Shown piece by piece: positions 14,624-22,357 of a DNA stretch of 40,513 bases. Below the pieces are notes generated by a model that was not told the origin of the DNA, ran no database searches, and saw only the letters and a program-made list of their open reading frames with translations. Numbering within the stretch: the first letter of the stretch is position 1; each line of letters opens with the position of its first letter. A program made the position numbers and the translations under genes. The DNA is from a virus, in IMG/VR virus record IMGVR_UViG_3300004635_000002, positions 1 through 40,513 of that record; one strand, given 5' to 3'.

Positions 14624-17600
14624 ACAAGCATCTGGCTCGGATTTAAATCTAGGATAGCCGCATGAAATTCGATCTCTGCGAATTGATTGCTGAAGGTCGG
14701 ATCTCTCATCTGAGCATCGCTTAGAGTAATTCCAAACTGCACCGTATCGCCGATAAGACTTGTATTCATGCGATGCCAGATCTGAGCCTGCTGAGCAGCC
14801 GTCGGGGTCATCAGATTGAACATCTTATACTGATAGGTGGCTTTTGAGCTTTGGCTGGCAGGTGCTGCCGAGAACGTGATTGTTACAATTCCCGACGCAT
14901 AGGCAATCGTTCCCCCAGAACCTGTTCCTGTGACAGTGAAGCCCCCTATGCAATTATCTTGGAATGTGGCTACAGAGCCTACAGTGATCAGCAAACTTCC
15001 TGGGAATATGTTAGGGATCAAGTTGATGGTAAATGATGTCTGCGAGCCATCTCCAAGAGATCCAAGATTAAGCGTAGCGCCTGTCAGGCTATATTCAGGG
15101 CAGGTGTAGAGCACTGTGCTGTAGATTAGAGAGTTGTTGATAGGCTCTGGATCATCTGTGGGTACTATGCTGCCAGTGTTATAGGCAGAAGAAGCGTTCT
15201 GAGACAAGAAAATCAGAAGAGTTACCTGGCCATTGTTTGTTGTGGTGAAAAGATACTGCTGAGCACCGATTCTGACCTTGCGAGCCATTTCCCAAGCTAC
15301 GGGGAATTGTCTGCTCTGCACGAAAGGCACATACATTCGCGTGATTAGGCCTCCACCAAGGTAAGTGCCGCTGAAGGGTGGAACAGTGGCCTCTTGGCCT
15401 GCATTAAGCGTAAATTGAGATGCAGAGGCATTTGCAACTGAAAATATCTGGCCATTTACCAAAGAGCCTATGGTTCCTAGCACTCCATTTATCACTATGT
15501 AGTCTCCATTGTTAAGGCAATGGTTAAGCGAAGAGACCACACCATTCATGTCGATGTTTGTGATGTAGAGCGATGTTCCTTCATTGGTTGTTCCATCTTC
15601 TGCTCTTGTGAGTAGGAAACCTTGCTGGTTGCCGGCCAAGACAAGAGGCTGCAATGCAGTAGAGTCTCCGGAGTTCCAAGGAGAATTCCAAGAGCTCCAT
15701 GGAAAGTTGCAAGTGGCCCAAGTTAATCCTGTCTGTTTACGAATCAAGCCATATGTCGTGTAACTCTCATCGAAAATAGCCCAGGAGTTATCTCTGTAGT
15801 TGTATTGAAGAGTCTGTGTTGGAAATACATAACTATTTGCATTTGAAGGATATGTGAAATAAACCCATTCATTAATAAAATCTCTTTGAGCACATACTCT
15901 TCTAGAGCCATTAGCAAGGAGTGAGATCTGAAATACCTGGTCGATTACATCCAAGTCGATGCGCTCTGATCCCACTTGAGTTGTTAGAATGATACCACGC
16001 CCACCTACGCTCATAACACCCCTATCGAGGGTGATGGTCGAGAAGGTGGATTCCGATCCCAGCTCTGAGTTCACTATATAAAAGTTGAACGGCACGATGT
16101 CGTTGCCTGTATAGGCAAGTCTTGCCTGCCTATCTGAGAAACCTACAATCAAGACATCCTCGTTGGGAGAAACGCTTGTGATGGGTCTTGCATAGCCTGC
16201 TGCGACGTAGCCTCCATAGCCTGAAAGATTCTCAAAGAAAGAAGAAGGCTGCGCCGTTTGGTTTGTAGGCACTACATAGGGGAAATAGGTAATCGTCGGA
16301 TTAGGAGGATATACAGAAGATGTCGAGGTAAACGATGCTGTGTAGTAGGGAGTACCGTTCTGAGAGTAGATTACAGCATCTTGAAGATATATTGGATTGC
16401 CAGAACTTGCCTGGATCACAGGACCAAAAAATAGAAGTCTATCTTTAAAAGGCACAACCATTCGAGCGCTAACCAGATAGTATTGAGCCGGCGCTGCATC
16501 GTCTATGGAAAAGTCTGAAAAGTTTGCTGTTGTCAGTGGAGGCGCGAAGTTAACCCATCCTTGGCCTGCAGAGAACACAGGAGGAATCGTGGAGCTCACC
16601 GGCGCTCCGTTGTAAAAGCGGATGCAGTCTTTTAGAGGATAGGCTGTGTTAGTGAGGTATTGGATAATGCCGTGCGCTGCATCAAAAGAGACACTTGCAA
16701 TGCTGGCGTTGGGGAAAGTGGCTGTGAATGTGGTAGTGGTTCCATTATTTGTCACACTGCTAGATATGAATCCAGTCTGAAGGCTCAAGGTTCTCTCAGG
16801 AGCATTTGACACGGTAAATTCATTAACAAAGATCCAATCGCCTGTGACAAGAACCGCAGCTGCCTCTGTGATTGTGAATGTGACGGTCGTGGAGGTTATT
16901 TGAGTTGTTGTTGCAGCTTTCTTGAACTGCATGCTTATGTTTGTACTGGCGAAGGGAGTGGGGAAGCCAGGAACTGCCCAGAGCGCTCCTTGATAGTTTG
17001 TAGTCCATACTTGCTGGTAATTCTGAAAGTTCCAGGTGAAGGGAGTCCACTTAGTCTTCTGCGTGTAACCTATTCCACCATTTGAGGCTGGATTGTTGTA
17101 GAACGTTACATCATTTATGAGGTAGGGGACAGATGCCGTGTTGTAGCTTAGCCCAATATTATATGAGTAAGTCTTATCAAACCCCAGCTCACCAGGAAAC
17201 TCAGAGGCAGTAACAGCGAAAGGCTCAAGGCCAAGAACAGGAAGATTTGGATAATAATCGAAGTTGGCATCTATTGTGTCTGTTGCGCCTCCTACGATGG
17301 TGAAATCTCCTGAGGAATAGTTTACTGTTCCTGTACCGCTTGGAGCACCTACAAGATTCCCCATAGAGTCATCTGTGTAAGTTACAGTAGCAGTCGTGTC
17401 ATTAATAGTGATAGTGCCAGGAGCCAGCGTTGCGCTAGATTGAATGCCTGAGCTTGTGAAGCCAGTTAATAGATTCCCAGCTCCAGAGGCAAGATTCTGG
17501 GTGGTTGTTCCTGGATTGAATTGAGAAAGTAGAGAGTTAAAATAGCGAGTAAGCCTTCCGAAGAATTCAGTGCCTCTCTTCCTCTTCGCTCTTCCACGCC

Positions 17601-17709
17601 ATTGGTAGGCATTGATAAGCATTGGGAAGTTGTCGTTGTCTATGTTGAAGGCTGTGACATCGGTCTTCAAGCCTTTCTTAATAGGTCCAATTACGAGTTT
17701 ATCGCCCAT
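14620..17709 (-). CDS. Large tail (nozzle/tube-like) protein
   Basis: The protein has 1029 residues from ATG 17709, which has GAGGT upstream; a longer frame to 17862 overlaps the previous gene and lacks a site. The N-terminus KKGLKTDVTAFNIDNDNFPM, then RAKRKRGTEFF, and the centre with VPFKDRLLFFGP, VGFSDRQARLAYTG and VMSVGGRGIILTT resemble the beta-propeller-like tail nozzle or DNA-stabilisation proteins of podoviruses. Inserted beta-domains make it longer than P22 gp10 or T7 gp12 relatives. The family assignment is by pattern only. Confidence 0.6.
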   Translation of the reverse strand: MGDKLVIGPIKKGLKTDVTAFNIDNDNFPMLINAYQWRGRAKRKRGTEFFGRLTRYFNSLLSQFNPGTTTQNLASGAGNLLTGFTSSGIQSSATLAPGTITINDTTATVTYTDDSMGNLVGAPSGTGTVNYSSGDFTIVGGATDTIDANFDYYPNLPVLGLEPFAVTASEFPGELGFDKTYSYNIGLSYNTASVPYLINDVTFYNNPASNGGIGYTQKTKWTPFTWNFQNYQQVWTTNYQGALWAVPGFPTPFASTNISMQFKKAATTTQITSTTVTFTITEAAAVLVTGDWIFVNEFTVSNAPERTLSLQTGFISSSVTNNGTTTTFTATFPNASIASVSFDAAHGIIQYLTNTAYPLKDCIRFYNGAPVSSTIPPVFSAGQGWVNFAPPLTTANFSDFSIDDAAPAQYYLVSARMVVPFKDRLLFFGPVIQASSGNPIYLQDAVIYSQNGTPYYTASFTSTSSVYPPNPTITYFPYVVPTNQTAQPSSFFENLSGYGGYVAAGYARPITSVSPNEDVLIVGFSDRQARLAYTGNDIVPFNFYIVNSELGSESTFSTITLDRGVMSVGGRGIILTTQVGSERIDLDVIDQVFQISLLANGSRRVCAQRDFINEWVYFTYPSNANSYVFPTQTLQYNYRDNSWAIFDESYTTYGLIRKQTGLTWATCNFPWSSWNSPWNSGDSTALQPLVLAGNQQGFLLTRAEDGTTNEGTSLYITNIDMNGVVSSLNHCLNNGDYIVINGVLGTIGSLVNGQIFSVANASASQFTLNAGQEATVPPFSGTYLGGGLITRMYVPFVQSRQFPVAWEMARKVRIGAQQYLFTTTNNGQVTLLIFLSQNASSAYNTGSIVPTDDPEPINNSLIYSTVLYTCPEYSLTGATLNLGSLGDGSQTSFTINLIPNIFPGSLLITVGSVATFQDNCIGGFTVTGTGSGGTIAYASGIVTITFSAAPASQSSKATYQYKMFNLMTPTAAQQAQIWHRMNTSLIGDTVQFGITLSDAQMRDPTFSNQFAEIEFHAAILDLNPSQMLV

Positions 17710-17714
17710 ATACC

Positions 17715-18284
17715 TCAATAGCCAAGAGAGACCCAAAATACAGGAAGAGCCATACCAGAACCTGACGGTCTGTATACTGTAAATCCAGAAGCGTTTGGAG
17801 TGCTTGTTGAGATTGCAGTACCACCGGCTGTGCTCTGAAACTGAGCTACAGCGCCCCAGCAAGCGTTGGGATAAGCTGTTCCAAATGTAACCATAGCTGA
17901 TCCACTAGGAAGAACACTCACAGATCCCCATTTAAGGATAATCCCTCCAGGCAAAAAGGTTTGACCAGGAGTTCCTACAGTTACATTCCCTGTCGTCATC
18001 TGAATGGCAGATCCAGTAGCTCTTTGCAAGAAAAGCTCTAAAATGCCACCAGATGGGACCGCAGAGTACAATATGTCAGTGCCGGAAACTCCAGATGGCA
18101 AAGATCCTGTCTGATCAACGTAGGTTATCTTGCTGTGGTAGCCACCATTTGCATTGCCAAAGCCTATCATGTCCTCATCTAGGATACTGGCGATGGAGTT
18201 GGTATTGGTTGTCATATTCGGCTGATCGACGGATGGATCATTGCCAGCTACGGGAATATTCGTGGTGTATGTGAAGCTAGGCAT
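17715..18284 (-). CDS. Tail fibre-like protein with gp53-type C-terminal domain
   Basis: The protein has 189 residues. It starts MPSFTYTTNIPVAGNDPSVD, a common attachment segment. The C-terminal about 80 residues (GGIILKWGSV, then MVTFGTAYPNACWGAVAQFQ, then FTVYRP and a final FWVSLGY) follow the pattern of the phage tail-fibre C-terminal domain of the gp53/gp37-tip type, which mediates receptor contact. It shares a 1-bp stop/start overlap with 18284-19456. Confidence 0.7.
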   Translation of the reverse strand: MPSFTYTTNIPVAGNDPSVDQPNMTTNTNSIASILDEDMIGFGNANGGYHSKITYVDQTGSLPSGVSGTDILYSAVPSGGILELFLQRATGSAIQMTTGNVTVGTPGQTFLPGGIILKWGSVSVLPSGSAMVTFGTAYPNACWGAVAQFQSTAGGTAISTSTPNASGFTVYRPSGSGMALPVFWVSLGY

Positions 18285-19456
18285 TAGACACCTCCTATAC
18301 CATAAGAGTTAGAAGTATTCTGAGATTGTAGATCGCTAAAAATAGTACCTGTTCTTGTACTAGTTATTTGTCTCTGGCTTCTTTTCCAAACTAAGATCTC
18401 TTGTTCTTTAAACAAAGGCTCATAGAATTGGAACTGCTCGATATCTCCTGTGTCGCTGAGGATTTTTCTAGCAGCGCCTCGGGCTATATATTCAGACATA
18501 TAAGCAAACGGAAGAGCAGCAGCAGAATTGAGAAAAGCAGCAGGCGATAGGTATGCATCTAACTCTACATAATAAGAAACATTGGGCACAGGCATAATTA
18601 CTATCTGGTTATCCTGGAAAAGCGCAGCTCTTGGGATACCTGGCTCATAGAAATAGCAATTTGTCTGGATCTCATTCCCATCAGCTATGTTAGCAGGGAA
18701 TACCACTTCTACGACACCTGTCTGGTAGTTCACATTGCCAGCTGGGATTATGTTTCCTCCAGGCTGTGCATATTGTAGGAAGCCTACTTGTTGGTTAGAT
18801 GAGGAGAATTGTCCGCTATCTGTGACGACGTATTGTTGGTTGTTAGCATCAGAGGCCACGACGCTAACGCCAGGGTATAGGCTTGTGATTGGAGGTGCTG
18901 ATTGGACAAAAGATGGGCCATTGCCAATATCGTTCAGAACAGCCCCTACAATCGGGTCTAGCTTAGAGCCTGAGGCTATGATGCCGTTCATGTCGATATG
19001 CCCTTGGATCGCCGGGAAAAAGGGTAGAGATAGAGTGTAAGAGGCTGTGCCATCACCTGTGCCGGCAGGCTGGAGTTGTTGGACATAAGGAGTCCAGACT
19101 TTGAAGAACGTGCTCCTATCTGTATAGAAAGGCACCTGGATGCCATTGACATAGGCAGGGTCCATAAAGCCTTGATACACGGGATATGGGGCTATTGGCT
19201 GCGTTCCAGAGCCTGCCTGTTCGAGCTGGGGGACGTATGAGTTGATGCCATAGAGAGGCATATTGTATGAAGTGACACCAGGAACCGCCCAAAACCCATA
19301 TTTAGTCTTCAGGTCAAAGAGCTGAATCCTGGCATCGACATCGGTTATATAGAACCTGTTAATGTAGTCTATAATAAGATCATCTGTAATATCCGCATTA
19401 GATGGGGACTTAATCAAACGCCTTACGTACGTAATTACATCGCTAAGAAAGAACAT
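18284..19456 (-). CDS. Head-tail connector (adaptor)-like protein
   Basis: The protein has 390 residues. The helical N-terminus (DVITYVRRLIKSPSNADITD, then DLIIDYINRF) and the helical C-terminus (ARGAARKILSDTGDIEQFQF, then KEQEILVWKRSQ) flank a large beta-rich middle. This helix-beta-helix plan and the place before the nozzle-like gene suit a ring adaptor under the portal. The start overlaps the HNH gene end by 14 bases out of frame. The call is from layout and pattern, not a firm family match. Confidence 0.5.
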   Translation of the reverse strand: MFFLSDVITYVRRLIKSPSNADITDDLIIDYINRFYITDVDARIQLFDLKTKYGFWAVPGVTSYNMPLYGINSYVPQLEQAGSGTQPIAPYPVYQGFMDPAYVNGIQVPFYTDRSTFFKVWTPYVQQLQPAGTGDGTASYTLSLPFFPAIQGHIDMNGIIASGSKLDPIVGAVLNDIGNGPSFVQSAPPITSLYPGVSVVASDANNQQYVVTDSGQFSSSNQQVGFLQYAQPGGNIIPAGNVNYQTGVVEVVFPANIADGNEIQTNCYFYEPGIPRAALFQDNQIVIMPVPNVSYYVELDAYLSPAAFLNSAAALPFAYMSEYIARGAARKILSDTGDIEQFQFYEPLFKEQEILVWKRSQRQITSTRTGTIFSDLQSQNTSNSYGIGGV

Positions 19457-20060
19457 TTACAGTCCTCGGAGATCTTCTGGAGTGACATGCACGACAAAGC
19501 CATTCTACATCCAATGGTCTATTATAATCATGATGATGTCCATCCGGTTTGCATAATTTTCCACATTGAAAGCACTTTTCAGGTCTCACCACAGAGCCAT
19601 CCAGAATTGCTCTATGCAGCACAACATGAGCTCTTCTTTTTTCTTTATTTCTCCTGTACCACTCTTTCTGCCATGCATTCAATTTGTCTCTATTTTTATC
19701 AGACCACTTTTTGTGCCTTTCTCTATTTTTAGGGAATCTATCAAGATCTCTCAATCTTTTCAGAGATTCTTTTTCTGATATCTTTTTTTTGTTGGATTGC
19801 CGATATTTTCTCACTTTCTTTAAAACTGAATCTCTATTTTTGTAATAATACTCAAGAGATTGAGTTCTTAATCTATCACGATTTTTTTCATGATATTCCC
19901 TAGATGCATCGTTTCTAGATTCTTTATTTTTGGAATGATAAATTTTCTGCTGAATGCCTGTGCATTCCTTGCAATAGGAATATAACCCATCTAAATTGCA
20001 AGATTTCTTGTAAAAACAGTCATTTTCCTTATCAATCCCACAATCTCTACACTTCTTCAT
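19443..20060 (-). CDS. Free-standing HNH homing endonuclease
   Basis: The protein has 205 residues. The N-terminus is a zinc ribbon (MKKCRDCGIDKENDCFYKKS, with YCKEC downstream). The middle carries repeated basic YY.KNRD/RRNKEKR units that would grip DNA. The C-terminus is an HNH module with CFQCGKLCKPDGHHHDYNRP and LDVEWLCRACH, where the zinc Cys pairs and catalytic His are present. It is clearly more A/T-rich than both neighbours and lies between two tail genes, as expected for a selfish insertion. Confidence 0.9.
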   Translation of the reverse strand: MKKCRDCGIDKENDCFYKKSCNLDGLYSYCKECTGIQQKIYHSKNKESRNDASREYHEKNRDRLRTQSLEYYYKNRDSVLKKVRKYRQSNKKKISEKESLKRLRDLDRFPKNRERHKKWSDKNRDKLNAWQKEWYRRNKEKRRAHVVLHRAILDGSVVRPEKCFQCGKLCKPDGHHHDYNRPLDVEWLCRACHSRRSPRTVNVLS

Positions 20061-20102
20061 TATCTATCCTCCAAGACAAGGATATGATACTGAAATATCT
20101 GA

Positions 20103-20669
20103 TTAGAATCCACTAGCAAAAGTTAACTCAGCTGGCCTACAAGCAATTCTTTCGATCTGATGATCTATGCTGATAGCTCCATAGAATTGCATGTTGCCTT
20201 CGACGGTAGTTGGGGTCTTATCTTCCATGCGAATGCGATGGTAGCGGCATCTGTTTAGCTGCTCAGCTAGTAACCTAGGGATGTAGATAGGCTTATTGAC
20301 AGGAACCTTCCAGAAGTGAGCTGGATCGCCTGCAAAGGCTTTTGTCCAGCACTCGACCTCTTCTCCGATGACTTCTTTGTTCTCGACGATGCATTTCACA
20401 TATTCCCAGCCTCTTGTGTGGTCTGCTCGATATGTCTCATTGAACTTGTCTTTGCCTTGGATGGATCTGACAGGCTTGATGTAGGGAGCGTCATATTGCT
20501 TGATCTCTTTTTTAGACATCTCAGTTTGTGGAGCTGTCTGCTGAACAGGTACAGACGAGTTCACATCGTGGCTTGCCACGGCGTTCACTTGCTCTGAGAA
20601 GCTATTGAATTGCTCTTGCGCTTGGGAGAGGCTTTTTTGGGCCTCTTCATTGACTCTTGGACGTGACAT
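20103..20669 (-). CDS. Conserved phage structural-region protein
   Basis: The protein has 188 residues. The N-terminus is Gln/Ser-rich and low-complexity (about 1-55). A compact domain follows with KDKFNETYRADHTRGWEYVK, a PIYIPRLLAEQLNRCRY segment and a final FYGAISIDHQIERIACRP. The ATG overlaps the previous stop by one base. It lies in the head/tail operon. Virion role inferred from position; no named family. Confidence 0.55.
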   Translation of the reverse strand: MSRPRVNEEAQKSLSQAQEQFNSFSEQVNAVASHDVNSSVPVQQTAPQTEMSKKEIKQYDAPYIKPVRSIQGKDKFNETYRADHTRGWEYVKCIVENKEVIGEEVECWTKAFAGDPAHFWKVPVNKPIYIPRLLAEQLNRCRYHRIRMEDKTPTTVEGNMQFYGAISIDHQIERIACRPAELTFASGF

Positions 20670-21124
20670 TAGACTTGTCCTCCGGCTGATGGTGAGATGT
20701 TTTGGAATGATCCTGGGATGTATGTAGCGTTGCCTGATCTTCCGGTATTGATTTGACCTGAAGAATTCTCTCCCACAGCGATTGCTTGAGGGGGTGTAGG
20801 CCCGTAAACAGGCGAGGAGATGAACGCGTCATAGCCCTGGGATGTGTTTATGTTTAAGGTGAACTGATTGACCCCTGGAATGCCTACCACATATCCCAAC
20901 TGGCCACTTAGCTGGCCTGATCCATAAAAAGGTGGGATCTCTAGCCGAACTAACTGCCCTACCACATAATTGTTGAGAACCCCAAATACGGGGGCAGTAG
21001 TAACGGTTGTAGAGACCCCGTAACTGATCGCAGTGATGGGAAATGAGGATGGCTGAAACCACTGCGGCATTATTGCAGGGTTCGATTCTGGAGCTATTGG
21101 ACCTGGAAATGGTGATTGGCTCAT
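20669..21124 (-). CDS. Virion protein with phage beta-domain
   Basis: The protein has 151 residues. The N-terminus is proline-rich (SPFPGPIAPESNPAIMP). The core ITAISYGVSTTVTT, YVVGQLVRLEIPPFYGSGQL, then GVNQFTLNIN closely parallels a segment of 21211-22347 (ISAITTGATTTVTT, FVVGQEIGFRIPSVYGTTQL), so the two share a domain. The gene begins 51 bases after the strong terminator at 21175-21200, so a separate promoter or readthrough is needed. Confidence 0.6.
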   Translation of the reverse strand: MSQSPFPGPIAPESNPAIMPQWFQPSSFPITAISYGVSTTVTTAPVFGVLNNYVVGQLVRLEIPPFYGSGQLSGQLGYVVGIPGVNQFTLNINTSQGYDAFISSPVYGPTPPQAIAVGENSSGQINTGRSGNATYIPGSFQNISPSAGGQV

Positions 21125-21164
21125 ATCACCATACTAAACAATAAAAATTTTAATACAAAGAGAG

Positions 21165-21200
21165 GAAAAGAAAAACCCCTCCTGTGCGCACAGGAGGGGT
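21165..21200 (-). terminator. Strong intrinsic terminator
   Basis: Reading leftward, CCCCTCCTGTGC is followed directly by its complement GCACAGGAGGGG, extended by an A-T pair, and then TTTTTCTTTT. A 13-pair GC-rich stem plus T-run lies 11 bases past the stop of 21211-22347. It should end or attenuate capsid-region transcripts before the tail genes. Confidence 0.93.
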
Positions 21201-21210
21201 CAAAAGTTAC

Positions 21211-22347
21211 TTACGGACTAGAGTAATCTGTGAGGTATGCCTCCCAGAAGATCTGATCCGATGTAGCTCCGCTCAAATAAGACGACGTATCAGCAGATGT
21301 GGCAATGACAGCATTACCAGCTCCAATGATAAATCCTTGAGAGGTGTTATTAACAAATGCACCTTGCAGCGCAGGACCGTTAATTGTGGGCACTCCGCCT
21401 GTATAGGTTGGGAATGCAGGAGATGGGTACAGAGCGCCGCCAGTGTATGGCCAGCCTCCTGTATTCACATCGCCCATAGCAAACACCTGTGGAAGCTGTA
21501 GACCTGAAACTGACGCAACCGGCTGGTTGGAGTTAAAGGCGCTAGCTGCTGAGGAGTTCGCATTGCACACAAACGAGTTATTACCTGTCACAGATGTGAC
21601 ATAGTAATAAACAGGCGATCCTGGAATCAGGTTATTGGGCAGGGTATTCAGCTGGGTCGTCCCATAAACTGAAGGAATCCTGAAGCCAATTTCCTGACCA
21701 ACTACAAAGTTGTGAGAATCGGTTGTTGTTACAGTAGTTGTAGCACCGGTCGTAATCGCAGAAATATACGACACGCCAGGAGTATACAAATAAGGGAACA
21801 GAACCTGTCTTACATAAGCACCTGTTGGCGAGCCAGAAAGTGCTGTGTAATTGGACTGGCTAGTATTCCATGGGATTGTGAAAGTTGTTGGAGCTGTCAC
21901 AGTCACAGTGAAAGGCATACCGCTAATTTGCGGCATACCAGTCGTAGATGACTGATACAAACCTTCCAAAATCACAACCTGTCCTGATGCGAGGCCGTGA
22001 GCAGAGGCAGTTGTCACAACAGCAGGTGATGCTTTTGTGATTCCTGAAATCTGCAATTGAGCCCCTAGCTGCAAGGAAATGCCACCCGCAAAGGTACTGA
22101 TACCTTGCGTAGCGACGACTCCAACTTGCAAGACAGGACCGCTTCCTACATAGCCTACAGCTGCTGTGCCTTGGCCCATAATAACATCCCAAGTTGCCCA
22201 GGGGATATCATGGTAAGCAAAGCCAGCGAATGCTGTGTAATTAGTCAACTTAACCAAACTAGGCTGGAATGGTAAGTTGATAGCAACCGCATTCCCTGTG
22301 GCAGATTGAGTAAAGCTGCCTTTTGCGCTTCTTGAATATTCAGCCAT
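21211..22347 (-). CDS. Head-surface/structural protein with two beta-domains
   Basis: The protein has 378 residues from ATG 22347, which has AAGGAGA upstream; the longer frame to 22428 overlaps the capsid gene. Two repeated domains have the form ITKASPAVVTTASAHGLASG...VVILEG and ISAITTGATTTVTTTDSHNF...VVGQEIGF, which resemble the FCCH-like beta domains found in phage virion proteins. Encoded directly after the major capsid protein, ahead of a terminator, it may be a decoration or head-fibre protein. The role is inferred from position. Confidence 0.6.
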   Translation of the reverse strand: MAEYSRSAKGSFTQSATGNAVAINLPFQPSLVKLTNYTAFAGFAYHDIPWATWDVIMGQGTAAVGYVGSGPVLQVGVVATQGISTFAGGISLQLGAQLQISGITKASPAVVTTASAHGLASGQVVILEGLYQSSTTGMPQISGMPFTVTVTAPTTFTIPWNTSQSNYTALSGSPTGAYVRQVLFPYLYTPGVSYISAITTGATTTVTTTDSHNFVVGQEIGFRIPSVYGTTQLNTLPNNLIPGSPVYYYVTSVTGNNSFVCNANSSAASAFNSNQPVASVSGLQLPQVFAMGDVNTGGWPYTGGALYPSPAFPTYTGGVPTINGPALQGAFVNNTSQGFIIGAGNAVIATSADTSSYLSGATSDQIFWEAYLTDYSSP

Positions 22348-22357
22348 ATAAATCTCC

